A stretch of DNA of 25,261 nucleotides from Blastocladiella britannica (GCA_025349905.2 MU624764.1:1-25261); one strand, 5' to 3'. Positions 1 to 10,749 are shown, numbered from the stretch's first letter. The notes: a model not told the origin generated them from the letters alone. Program-made: numbers and translations.

Positions 1-27
1 TTTCACTCATAACATTGATGTGATCAG

Positions 28-683
28 GACCGAAATATCGCGTCAAGCGCGAACGGACTGCATTGCCTGCTGCTGCCTCTACTGGTCCAAAAACAACGAC
101 AGCGCCGCCGGTATTTCAAAGACCCACTTTGTCTGGGCTCGGAACACCTCCGACGCTTGCTCGCAATAACTCTATTTCTTCGACTGTCTCGTCGCCGCTG
201 GCTGCCGTGTCGCTTGGTCCTCCGGCACGCAGCCTCAGCATGCGCAGTGACAGCAGCATGCCCGATTCGCAGCCGTCGGCCCCGTTCGCTGCTACTCCTG
301 CCGAGATCGAGAAGCGGAATCGTGACGTGCGCTCTTCTTTCATTTCCTGTACATTACAGGCACAGCTCACGCACTGTTCACTACGCCAGAGATTGAAAAT
401 TGGCATCAAACGGGCCCTGGCGCGAATGGGTATGGCGTCGTCTCACCCGCGATACATTGAGTGCCATCGATTCCTTTACGGAACCTGCAAATTTGCTCTT
501 GTACGTCAATCATATATTCTTTTCGCTTGCTGATCATCCAAAAGACGAACCAATGAAACCCCTGCCCTTGTTTTTATGCAGGCAAGTCACTTGTCGGTAC
601 CTGGTTTGGCGGGTGGGACGATTGCAAGTGCTGTCGAAGATGCTTTGTCAAAGAATGGGGACCTGATCCGAACCCGATTGTGA
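28..683 (+). CDS. 3' exons of an unrecognised protein (5' end outside window)
   Basis: Proposed exons are <28-326, 360-500 and 582-683. The left edge looks like an intron end, because TGATCAG finishes at 27 after a CTCATAAC branch-like stretch. Phases agree: exon two ends TGCAAATTTGCTCTT and joins GCAAGTCACTTG across an 81-nt GTACGT...TGCAG intron, giving CKFALASHLSVPGLAGGT and a TGA at 681. Intron 327-359 is only 33 nt and divisible by three, so it could instead be read through. The first exon encodes a Ser/Pro/Ala-rich, probably disordered stretch. The last two exons encode a helical-looking block with HPRYIECHRFLY and a final SAVEDALSKNGDL. From memory this block recalls the C-terminal region of MTBP-like replication factors, but the match is weak. 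The gene converges on the transporter gene 38 bp away. Confidence 0.6.
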
Positions 684-721
684 ATATATTGGTATATTGA
701 TGTATGCTTGACTCGTGTGTG
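684..721. terminator. 38-bp convergent intergenic segment
   Basis: This AT-rich gap separates the stop codon of the plus-strand first gene from the stop codon of the minus-strand transporter. It contains TATATT and GTATATTGATGTATG but no canonical AATAAA on either strand. Both transcripts must end within or beyond it, so their 3' ends probably overlap. Confidence 0.4.
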
Positions 722-2498
722 TCATTCCGACTTGACGGTCAAGAGGTACACGCTCAGAGCCCAGCTCAAGAGCATCAAGACCGCCAACAACCACGACATG
801 ATCCGACCAAGAGCAAACTTTGAAGTCGGTGAATCAGCGCTGCCGGGGAGCGGTGACGCATCCGGCATCGCTGACCCCGAAGCCGGGCCCGGCTTGGTCG
901 CGGTGGCCCACAGTAGCGCGGCCAGCACCGTTGCGGCCAAGGTCACACAGATCAAGACCGCCACCGGCGCGGTATACCCGTGGGTGATATCTTGCAGCCA
1001 CCCAACCGCAGGATCGAGCAGCGCGGCGCCAACGTTCGTCGCCGTCTTGTAAATGCCGAGCGCCGTGCCCGTCATGGCCGGGTCCACGGCGAGCCCAATA
1101 CTCGACACCATGGCGACCGGGCCGATGCCAAGCGACAGTGAAAACAGCAACAGCGCCGCAATTGGGGGCTGCACTTTGGCCCACAAGAGCGACAGGCCCA
1201 CGGTAAGCGACAGGCACGCCACAATGAGGAGCTGCGGGCGCATGCCACGTGCGTCCATGAGCCGACCGACGGCCGGCGCGGCAACGAGCGGAACCACTTG
1301 GCCAAACGAGGCGTTGAACGCCGCCAGCGATTCCGACTGGCCGTACCACTGCATGATGAGCTCGGGCGAGATATGCAGGAACACGGTCCACACGGCACCC
1401 AACGTCAGACTGAGAGCGATGATGATCCAAAACGCGCGCGGCAGGGCATCAATGATTGCCAGCGAGAAGAGCGGATGCTGCTTGATGGGGGCGGCAGAGG
1501 GCGGTTCCTGGGCGGAAGAAAGGTGGGCGGCAGAGCTGCCTGCGGCCGTTCTGCTGCTGCTGTTGCTGTTTTCAATGTCACCAGAGGCATCGCCAGACAC
1601 TGTTCCATAAATGGTCGACTTGGGAGCCGCGGGCACGGCCAAGTTCGATACAACTTCTTCCTGCGCCAACGGCTTGCCGTAAAACGACCGCATCCCGAGC
1701 ACGAGCACGATATCGGCGATCCAGGATGCAAAGCAGAGCGCAAATGCCACCCAAAACGCATACCCGTACCAACCCGTCGCTTTTTTGATGGGCACCGTGA
1801 GAAGAGTCGCCAAGTAGCTCGCCAGCCGCGACGTGGCGATTTGCAGCCCAACTACGGTGGACAAGGACGAGCTCCTGAACCAGAGCGAGAGCATGGTCTG
1901 CTGAACCGTGATGATGGTCATGGACCCCAGCCCGTACAGCATGCGGCCCGAGAACATGAGACCAAACGACCGTAGGTGGGCTGAGATGGGAAGCAGGAGC
2001 GCACCCAGCGCGATGCAGGTGCATGCGAACATGGATCCGGTGGTGGTACCAAACATATCAATGAACCGGCCGCCAATGATCGGGAAAACGGTGTTGACGA
2101 GCGCGACGGCCGCCTGGAGGACTCCATATTGCTGCAATGGGGACATGTTCGTGAGGGGCTTTGATCACTTTCTATTAAAAGGGAGTCGTACCGCATTATT
2201 GATACCCAAGTCCGTTTTGATGGTCGATTTGAGCGTACTAATGACATGCGCCGAATCTATTGATGGCGAGTCAGACAAAGCGTTCAACCCGAAAAAAAAA
2301 ATATAAAAATCGTACAATGGGAGCCAAAGCCGATCAGCAACGTCGTGGCAAAGGCAAACACTTTCCAGCGCGTCGGGGCCTGAATAAAAATATTTTGTGT
2401 CAGATGAATCAAGCAAGCGACTTGATCGGAAGAAGAAAAACGCAACACACCTGCTCTCGGCGCTCGGCAGATTCTTGATTGAGCTCGCGCTGGTCCAT
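722..2498 (-). CDS. MFSD1-like major facilitator superfamily transporter
   Basis: Minus-strand exons are 2498-2451, 2379-2316, 2256-2192 and 2131-722, giving 528 residues. Introns are 71, 59 and 60 nt. The ATG at 2146 lies inside the last intron and is not the start. Splicing restores transmembrane helix 1 (RWKVFAFATTLLIGFGSH) and the segment KTDLGINNAQYGVLQAAVAL, which continues into the MFS helix 2-3 motif GGRFIDMFG. About twelve hydrophobic helices follow, split by a Ser/Ala-rich cytoplasmic loop at residues 207-281. MFSD1 relatives are lysosomal or vacuolar solute carriers. Mammalian MFSD1 has been linked to dipeptide export, but the substrate here cannot be read from the sequence. Family assignment rests on the helix 1-5 pattern. 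The gene is divergent from the EF-hand/WD40 gene. Confidence 0.85.
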
Positions 2499-2639
2499 GA
2501 TGATGAATGCTAATGTTTTGTTTCCGCTCGAGAAGGGAGGGACGAGCGCTTATATTTAAAGCTCATTTGATATGTGATCGGCCAAATCTGATGAGTATGC
2601 CGTTCTTCTGTCGGAGCGGAAAATCAAACAACATATACG
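2499..2639. promoter_or_regulatory. 141-bp divergent promoter (transporter / WD40 gene)
   Basis: The start codons of the minus-strand transporter (2498) and the plus-strand WD40 gene (2640) lie 141 bp apart, so this interval must hold both promoters. It contains an AT-rich TATA-like core, TTATATTTAAA (2550-2560), flanked by GAGC at 2544-2547 and GCTC at 2561-2564. The element can be read as a TATA box on either strand. Its use is inferred from position only. Confidence 0.45.
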
Positions 2640-5600
2640 ATGCCACAATCCACGGATCCGCTATCATCCTCGGCCCACCTGGCATCATCAAACGCGGGCC
2701 GTGCACCTGCACCTGCCCAACCTGGCGCCGCCCCATCTGATCCACACGCGGCAGCGCTCGCATCGATCCCAGGGCGAGAACGAGCAGTTCCAGCAGCGAT
2801 TCCTGCAGCAGCTGCAGTTCCTGGCGCCCGAAATGGAGTCCGCGGCGGCGAGCTCACACTTCAATCAGATGCCTACGCCAACAAGGTCAATACCCTCAAA
2901 GACAAGGCGCTGTACCGCTTTGAGCGCGAAATGAATCTTACCCGTAAGGTAATTTCTTTTATAGGAGAATCCGCTGCCTTGATGTTGCTGCTGCTATTGC
3001 TGGCTGCTGCAGTGACACCGGCGGCGGAATGTGAGCTGGACTCGACCATATTCATACCACAAATAAAACAGAATTCAAGGATCTGATGGAAGTGTTCCAG
3101 CGCAAGGCGGCGAATGGCGGCCGCCTCACGATCGCGCAGTTCAAAGACGAGTTTGCAAAGATTCTGCAAAAGGAAATGACAGGCGACCAGATCACGCTCA
3201 TGTTGATGCGGATCGGCATCCGCGGCGAGTTTGTCTCGTGGGAAGCGTTTGGGAACTTTATGATGCAGCGCGCACAAGAGCAATCCAAGCAGCGCGAGTC
3301 GGAGGAGCAGGAGGCGACTCTGTTTGTGGTTGCGCAGCGCCTTACCGCTCTGGGATACCCAATACCGCAGCCGACTCCGCACCGCGAGATGATCTGTGGT
3401 GTCATTTACCTCCCGTTCCAGCAGCGATTCGTCAGCGTCTCGCGCGATGGTGGTATGTGTCACTGGAGCGAGCAATTCAAGCTCCAGCGCTGCTATACTG
3501 ATATCATGTGCGGATTGCGTGCGTCGCTCTATTGTATTGTATCCTTGGATGACACTAAACTAAATACAAAATGTAGCCATGGACACGTCTCGTCACTCAG
3601 CGACACTCCGAGCGGGCAACAGGCACAGCAGTTCCAATCTCTGCAGCGCCAATCAAAACAGTGCTGGATCTCGACCTTTTTGCTCTTGCAGGACGTGAAA
3701 AAGTGGGTTTTCGCGACCGATCAACACGAGCTTTCGTTCCACGACCTGGGGACGCTGCACGCGCAATGCAAGCTCAAGCTACCCGCCAACGTGCTTGCAA
3801 TGGATTATTATCGCGAAAACTTGTGGGAGCCACCTGTGCCGGCCGAAACGAGGGCCGCAGCCGTTCCCACTAGTGGCCCTGCTGACTCGAGCACGACTGC
3901 AACGTCAGCCGCCGGAGCTGCAGGGGCAGCCGCACCCGCCGCGGACATTAACCTGACGACCTCAGCGCCGAACTCAACAACGGCTACTGTTTCTGCTGCC
4001 ACCCCTCTCTCTGCCTCCGCAACCAGCGAGCAGTATGCAAAAGAGGCCACCTTGTTCCTCGGCGACGACATGGGCGACTTGACAATCATCACGTTCGACC
4101 CAGAGGCCATTTTTAACCCAAACTCGTCCACGATGCTCACTGCGGCAAAGGGGACTGTAGTGCAACTTGAAAAGCGCCACTTTACGAGCATCGTCAAGCG
4201 CAAGGTGCATGGCGACTGGGTGACGCGCGTCCAGTACCACAAGGACTTTAAGGCCGTGTACAGCTGTTCGCCTGACCCAAAGGACTCGTTGGTGGCCGGA
4301 ACTCTCATGCCCGGCGGCAAGTGGAAGTTTTTGTCAACCAGTGTCAACAAGGGTGTCAACGCTTTTGCCATTTGCCGCTTTCCTGTCGCTCTCATAACTG
4401 GTACTTTTTTTTTTTTTTTTTTGCTTTGCTTCGTTCGCCTTAAGGAAACGATATTCAAGGATTTCATGGGTAAATCACAGTTGGGGCAGATCGAAAAGTT
4501 CGCCTTTGGAATCCGAGGCGGATCGCAAACCCGCAAGCTTCCATGCGCGGACATGCCGCACCCATCCTGGATGTCCAGGTACAGCAGTCGCTTGGTCTTT
4601 GCGTGACGCTTTCGAGCGACAAGGTTATCAAGGTTTGGGACATTCGCAAAATGGCGTGCGTCCAGACGCTGTCGCAAAATGCAGATATTCTGCACCGTCC
4701 CGACGATTTGCTGGGGTTCATTCATGTGACGGCGACTGCGAAGGGGACCATCCGCCTCTTTACGGGCTCGAGCACGATCTGCGAGTACGTTATGCTGGAT
4801 GCAGTCACAGCCAAGCAAAACAAGACGCACCTGACGCCGATCAAGCACGTGTCCTACAACCCCGTGTGCAAGATGGTGACCACTGTTTCGGAGGACAGCG
4901 TGATGCAAGTGTGGGTCCGTATTGCCGTCTTCCTTCTCCAGGATTTGGGAATTGAGACATTCGAATATTGACTTGTGTCAAATAAATGATACACTAAATA
5001 GGAAGTGCAAAATGGGTCACTGACATTCAAGCTCGAGGACTCGCAATCGCCGCGCGAGATTACTTGCATCGGGTTCGACAATTTCTCTGGTTACCGCCGA
5101 ATGCTTGTTGGGAGTACGCTTTTTTTCCGGTTTACGCTATTGTCGCTCGACCCATGATTGACCACATTGGTGGATGATCTTAGCTGGCGACGGCATGATC
5201 CAACTGTGTTCCATCGAGGGTCATGTCCTCTGCGAGATGCGGAAGCGCGATAAGTGCGAGGCCACCTGTGTGTTGCACGTGGACTGTCCAGAAGGGCGCT
5301 TTTTTATTGCTGGAGGCTGGCAGTGCCGCCTGTATCTGTTTCCTGACGATGCAAAATCTGAGGCAACGTTCATGTACCCGAGCGAGACGTGGTCCAATAC
5401 CGAAGACGACGGTCACCTCCGCGATGGCCGCAACGACGACATGTGCGTTTACATTCTTATTCGAAAGAAATCGGTCAAACTCATACGAAAGATCAATCAG
5501 CATCTCAATGACGTTTGTGAAGCCTCACTTTTTGTGCTACTCGACACTTCGAGGCGATATTTGGTTCGTGCTTTGGCTATTTTCTTGTCCGACGCTGAAG

Positions 5601-7504
5601 AATATTGACAAAAATGATTAAATAGGGTCAGAAGCATGGCCGGACTCTTGATGGGCGTGATGCACCCTCCAGAAATGTACACCATTCCAGCCTGGAACCG
5701 ATCGGTCGAGAAACTCGTATCGCTTCGGCCAGTGGTTGCCCACCGCCACGTCATCGAGAACCCCCTTGCCTCCAAGGCCGAAACGCCGGCGTCACCACGC
5801 TCCGCCGTGCCATTAGCCCCTATTACCGACACTGCGCATGTGGCATCGTGTGGTATGGACGGCACAATTCGATTCTGGGATATTACAACGTTGACGCAGG
5901 TGCACGCGTTTGACGTCCCCGGAGTCGCGACAATGGCGCTCAGCCCTGATGGGGACCAACTGCTGGTTGGGACGACAGCCGGACAAGTGGAAGTGTACTC
6001 GCTCACGACCCCGGAGCCCAAGCTGCTGGTGCGCTGGCAAGCTCACGTATCTGGCATCTCTGGGCTCGAGACCATGGCGCGTGCAGACGTGGTGGTGGCT
6101 GAACCAAGCACGACCGACAACAACTACGATTCTCGAGACAATCAGCAGTATTTCATCATTTCGGTTTCGGCAGACCACAATGCGCGCTGCTGGACATCAG
6201 ATGGCGAGTACATTGGAACATTTGGCCAGCCGACGCCATGGGACCTCTCCAACAGAACGACATGGCGGCACCCAAGCAAGCCCGGTGACGTGTGCGACAT
6301 GGTTCGGTCGGCAGAAGCGCGTGCCGCCGCCATTGCGGAAGGCATTCCGCTCCAGGCAATCACTCCCGCCAAAGATCACGGCGCAACGATCGAGAAAGAC
6401 CTCGACGATGGCGATATGCGCGTTCTCTTGTCTCGGCCTTCGACGCGAGGCGGCAGCAACAAGCGAGAAATCGGACAAATCAGCCAATCCGTCGCGTCGG
6501 CACAGCGCCGGTCAGGAAAGAGCCGCCCTGGCACGACGCACCACACATTGACCGGCGAATCAGATGCGACTCTAGTCATATCAGAACCAGGCTCCTCTGT
6601 CCAGTTGTCTTCGTCCTCATTCGAGTCGCTCATGGAAGGAAATGGATCAAAAGCCGATCTCTCCATTCGCACAACGACATCTCGCCCGTCGTCTTCGGTA
6701 GCGACGCGCGCGCCGCCAAAGCCGCACAAATCGGCGCTGCGGCGTTCCCATGTCGCCGCCGCTAGCCCTTCTGGTGGCGTTTCCGCTGCTGCGGCTGCGA
6801 GAAGTGTGGCAAGCGGTCTCCGGCAGGTGCGTATGGGTCTTGTCAATAGCAATAATGGCGGCAGCGGTGCGCTGGACGGCGGAGAGCGGCGGCCCTCGGC
6901 ACCCATGAAAACAAGCGCGCGTGTCCGTCATGTGCCTGTCCGCCAAAAGACGGCCGAGCTCGTGCGAAAAGAGTACCGGTCGTGGTTTGCGCGCAGCCTA
7001 TATGCCAAGGAAACCGTATTTAGCTCGTCGAGTCCCCACTCTCGCACGCGACGCGGCGGTGGTCAGCATAGCGGCAGCGGTGCCCGAATCGCGTCGTCGT
7101 CGCAGGGGGCGCATGCTCGGTCGCTCGGCGCGGGTGCCACAAGCGGCATGGGCGGAAAGCAGTCGCTGCTTGGTGGAGGCGGGTCCTCGGGTGCCCGCGC
7201 TGGCCAGGCTTTCGACATTGACCAGGTGTTCCATTCCTTGCCCGACTACAGCCTCCAGGACACGTCGCTTCCCATGCTTCCAGGTTCGCACACAACGCTT
7301 GCCAAGGCTGTTTTGGGGGCCGCGCGCCTCGGAAAGGCTGGCGCCGTGAGCAACGATCCAAGTCAGCCGGGGATTGGAACTGGCGGTGCAACTACCACCA
7401 CACCCATCGCCACCCCTGCCAAGCGCGATATGCGCCGGTTGTCCCTCTCACTCCCCTCCATTTCAAATGGAGTCATGCGTGCCAGCGGACGGCCTCGAAA
7501 ATAA
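2640..7504 (+). CDS. EF-hand plus WD40-repeat protein, WDR49/WDR64/EFCAB8 type
   Basis: Exons 2640-2943, 3072-3507, 3577-4400, 4481-4914, 5002-5113, 5184-5442 and 5626-7504 give 1,415 residues with every phase consistent. Residues 1-100 are low complexity. Residues 100-165 form a degenerate EF-hand pair (LTQFKDLMEVFQ, GEFVSWEAFGNFMM) whose loops lack the usual acidic calcium ligands. Two WD40 propellers follow to about residue 1005. Diagnostic pieces are KVHGDWVTRVQY, GADRKVRLWNP, MRGHAAPILDV, SSDKVIKVWDI, EITCIGFDNFSGYRRMLVG and FGQPTPWDLSNRTTW. The last roughly 400 residues are Ser/Gly/Arg-rich and probably disordered. WDR49/WDR64/EFCAB8 and Drosophila WDY share this EF-hand-then-WD40 layout and are mostly associated with cilia or sperm. 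Least certain are the second intron (69 nt, in frame) and the 128-nt and 183-nt introns. Confidence 0.85.
4405..4422 (+). repeat. 18-T homopolymer inside an intron
   Basis: A run of 18 T follows the donor GTAC of the intron at 4401-4480 in the WD40 gene. It may act as an early uridine-rich splicing enhancer. It is also prone to slippage and to assembly error. The flanking exons join in frame (LIT to VGADRKVRLWNP), so the run does not affect the protein. Confidence 0.9.
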
Positions 7505-7543
7505 GTTAATAAATACAAGCTACATCAGTGAATATAAACCCTC
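7505..7543. terminator. 39-bp convergent intergenic segment with AATAAA
   Basis: This gap lies between the stop codon of the WD40 gene (7504) and the stop codon of PET127 (7544). A plus-strand AATAAA sits at 7508-7513, four bases after the stop codon, so cleavage would be expected in or beyond the PET127 3' end. No clear minus-strand hexamer is visible; TTTATATTC is the nearest AT-rich stretch. Confidence 0.5.
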
Positions 7544-9744
7544 CTACTGACCCAAACCGTCGTCCAGCACCTTGCCGCCTTTGCCCAAAGCAACGTCATT
7601 CTTGAAGCGAGGCGTGTACAGAGTCTTTTCAGCTGCCTCGGTCTTGGCATTCACTGCCTCCTCGTTCACGTAGTGCTTGCGGATCGTGCGCATCAGGCCG
7701 CGCGGTGGCTGGGGAGCAATCGGCGCCGACTTGCCGTCAAACCCTGACACAGCACCCGCTGCTGCTGCTGCCGCTGCCTTGGATTCTTCGGTTGGGGATG
7801 TGCGCCGGTTGGCGGCCTGCGAGCGACGCAGCTTGTAATAGTCCCAACTGACGTGGTCGCCTCGCCCGCTCTCGGGTGCCACCGAGTACTTGAGCGACCA
7901 AGTGTCGCTGGGCGACAGGCTCGGGTGGCTATCGTCCAGCTGGACCTTGCCGTTCACGAGCGACGTGGTGAGCACGCGGAACCGCGTCACGTCGTGCTTG
8001 ATGCTCGACTTGGACTTTGGGTCCACACGTTCCAAGTACAGGTCGTTGGGGTCAGCACCGTCGGGAAGCGCCTCGACGTACACGGCATTCTCGCCCTGCT
8101 CCGAGTCGAACGTCACGCGCAGGATGTCATGGCCGGGGAAAGCACCGCGGGCCTTGTGCAGTACGTCCTCGAGCACTTGCATCGACAGCGCAAATGCCTG
8201 GTCGCCGGCAGCGCTGGACCCAAACAGCGACGAGTCCATTTCCTCCAGCGAAATGTACTGGAACCCAAAAATGCGCTGGGTGTTGTGGAATGCGACCATA
8301 ATTCCGTCCATGTGTCCGATGCGCACCTGCAGCGAGTACTTGAGGAACGCGGCGCGCAGCATGTCGTAGTATTCGCGCTCGTAGCTCGAAAACAGTCCGT
8401 GCGCGTACTGGATGTGGTACCCCGTGTTGTCGGCGTAGTTGTCGGCGTCCATGCGGATCGCCAGCGTCGCGCGCGTCTTGAGATCAAATGTGCGCCGCGG
8501 CAGCCGCGGGTCGACACAGTCGAGCTGGGCGCGCAGCAGCAGCGACCGCGACCGACCGTACGCGTACGCCTCCGGCGGCACATCCTTTGCCACCTCGGCG
8601 GCGCGCGACACGTCGCCCTCCGGCGTGGCCTTGGAGAGGTGCTGCACAAACTCGGACCGCGTGGCCGTCAGCATACGCTCCATAGATTTGCCAAGCCGCG
8701 ACAGAATCGTGTCGCCAGACGCGTACGACTTGTCGGCATCAATGGAGAACACGTCGGTCCCCGGTCGCCGCGTAATAATCACGGATGCCGGTGCGCGCGT
8801 CATGCGGGTGAAGTTTGTGGCCTGGTCTCGAAAATCCACGATTAGTTTTTTTCACCATATATGGCAATGAAAAAAGCGGACATACGGCGGTGGTAAAGTC
8901 TTGCGAGAGGCGGCTAATGTCGATCGGCCGGCCACCGGAAATCATAAAATACACATTCGAGAGTGCGCCAGAGATGCTCGAGGTGGATGAAACAAAGGTG
9001 CACTTGTGCTTTGTTGCGAGCGCGGTGAGGGCCTGTATATCTCCATGGTCAGTTCTATTTCCTCTCTTTCCTTCATATATATGAGGTTGCACACGTACAG
9101 TGTCCTTGGAGGCGGTAATGTAAGGCGGGAAAGTGTCAAAGTTGACTTCGTCGGGATGCACAATTCGCTGCAGGTAGGGGTCAAAATTGTACACGCCGGA
9201 CCGTGGGTCTTGCAAAAAGTGCACGCCCGGGCTGGATGGAGATGGGATGCATATCAATACCTTTTGGCTAAAAAGGTAAATAAGAAAAGTCGCACTTGAA
9301 GAGGACGCGATCAAGACCATGGCGCAGCTCGGCGATAGGCACCTTGTTCTCGGGTGGGATTTCTGTTTTTCATGGCCCATTGCGTACGTGTGTGATGAAT
9401 ACTTTACAGTCAATAACTAATGCAATACAACACTCACCGATGTACTCGAAATCCTTGCCGCTAATTTGCTTCCAGTCCTCGGCCGCCTTCTTTGGGCGAT
9501 GAATACCATTAGCTGTCGGTTTAGCACCGCGCTTACGCGAACCCGCGGTCGCATCGCCCTCATGCTCCTTGTCCTCCTTCCAGAGTGACGCGTTAAACGA
9601 CGGGAGGTCGGCAGTCGGTTTCCGCGATACGGTCAGGGCAACACACGATGTCGACAGTGCGCGGCGACCAGTCCACAGCAGGTTCCACGCAGAGGCGCGC
9701 GGAGTTGCACGGCCAAGAGCCGTTCGAGCGGCAGCGGAATGCAT
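7544..9744 (-). CDS. PET127: Pet127-family mitochondrial RNA-processing protein
   Basis: Minus-strand exons 9744-9438, 9362-9296, 9231-9099, 9032-8886 and 8821-7544 give 643 residues, with introns of 75, 64, 66 and 64 nt. The first 35 residues are rich in Arg, Ala and Ser with no acids, a typical mitochondrial presequence. The family signature is continuous only after splicing: EIPPENKVPIAELRHGLDRV, then VLFNPGVHFLQDPRSGVYNF, then ALTALATKHKCTFVSSTSSI and NFTRMTRAPASV. Yeast Pet127 trims mitochondrial RNA 5' ends and, as I recall, has been assigned to the PD-(D/E)XK nuclease fold. A fitting site is visible: Asp322 in LDCVDPRLP, then Asp331 and Lys333 in FDLKTRA. The C-terminal 100 residues are variable. 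The acceptor at 9232 was chosen because it gives VLFNPGVHF; an earlier TTTTTAG would add eleven residues. Confidence 0.9.
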
Positions 9745-9750
9745 TTTATT
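9745..9750 (-). terminator. AATAAA abutting the PET127 start codon
   Basis: Read on the minus strand, AATAAA occupies 9750-9745 and the PET127 ATG starts at the next base. It lies 53 nt after the UCH stop codon. It is the only good poly(A) hexamer for the UCH transcript, so that mRNA may be cleaved inside PET127 exon 1. It could also be chance AT-rich leader sequence. Confidence 0.4.
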
Positions 9751-9802
9751 AAATTTGATTTGACGCGACGCGAAAGAGCTTGCACCTCAACGAAATATTC
9801 AT

Positions 9803-10687
9803 TCACTCGGCCGCACCCAGGCCAATAAGCGTAAAATGCACATTCTCGGGATCGCGGGCCATGAACTCGCGTGTGACACGAGCAACGCTCTAAACGAAAA
9901 TGTAAGTTTGCGCAAAACGACATGAGTTAACGGGATGGAACATACCTTGAGCAAGTTCCCGCCCTCCACGGGGCCGTGCGCCACGGGCTTCTTCTTACTC
10001 CCGTCGAGCTCGACAAGCGTGCCCTCCACGTTGACAAACGCAACAAAATGCAGGTCCACGTCGTCGTTGGCATCCGGCGCCACCGTCTGGCCCTCGGACG
10101 CAACGGCAGTGTGCGCAGAGGCCAGCGGGGCAAAAGTCTCCATGGCCTTGGCGCGATCCTCGGGCGAAAGGTTCTTGGTCAACTCGTACAGCGCGTGTGC
10201 GTGCGTGCCGGGGATCACAGTGCTGTCACGGGTATTGAAGAGTGAGTGCAGAACGGCGATCGTGCCGCAGGCGTTGCGGATGGTCTGGCGCGTGTAGTAG
10301 GTGGAAGCGGGCGGCCGAAGGTGGGCGTGTTCTGGATCAGTCGACTCCAGGCGCACTTGTTCCTCGGCCTTGTACGCCTCGTACTAATAATTTTTAAAAG
10401 GATCGAGTCAGCTGCGGACAGATATGATGAAAAAAATGAAATGTACCTTGCCCGTCACGGGAAACAGCATAATGACGGCAATAGCGGACGGCATCATGGC
10501 CAGCAGCTCGTCCTGTTTTGGCCAATAGCTTCATGAATGATCCACCATTTACGGGGACACCGAGAACAAGACATACATCCAGGCCAAAGACATCGAAAAA
10601 CTGCCAGGTCTTGGTGTCGACGCCGAGGTTGGCGACAAAGTGGTTGAGCACGTCCGGGTTGGACTCGAGCGGGACCCAGGCTGGCAT
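9803..10687 (-). CDS. UCHL3: Ubiquitin carboxyl-terminal hydrolase, UCHL1/UCHL3 type (C12)
   Basis: Minus-strand exons 10687-10577, 10512-10447, 10383-9946 and 9889-9803 give 233 residues, close to the 230 of human UCHL3. Introns are 64, 63 and 56 nt. The start MPAWVPLESNPDVLNHFV aligns with the family N-terminus; an upstream in-frame ATG at 10807 would add an unrelated 40 residues and overlap the neighbouring gene. The cysteine protease site is complete: Gln92 and Cys98 in RQTIRNACGT, His171 in DLHFVAFV, and Asp186 in VELDG. The C-terminus REFMARDPENVHFTLIGLGA is typical. The enzyme removes small adducts from the ubiquitin or NEDD8 C-terminus in the cytosol. There is no C-terminal extension of the UCHL5/BAP1 kind. 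It sits 62 bp after the PRXL2A-like gene on the same strand. Confidence 0.95.
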
Positions 10688-10749
10688 TTTTTGAATGGAT
10701 GTGGATGTTGATCGAAAGAGCGCCAGTAAAAAAAATGATTCATTCACAA

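Noticed and set aside
722..2146. Single-exon transporter starting at the ATG at 2146
   Set aside because: The first four codons lie in an intron ending CATTGCAG; upstream exons restore the missing first helix in frame.
3808..4908. 366-codon minus-strand open frame opposite the WD40 gene
   Set aside because: It runs across two proposed introns of the real gene, has no recognisable domain, and looks like a GC-driven shadow.
7853..8845. 330-codon plus-strand open frame opposite PET127
   Set aside because: Antisense to the most conserved part of PET127; Val/Arg/His-rich and without motifs.
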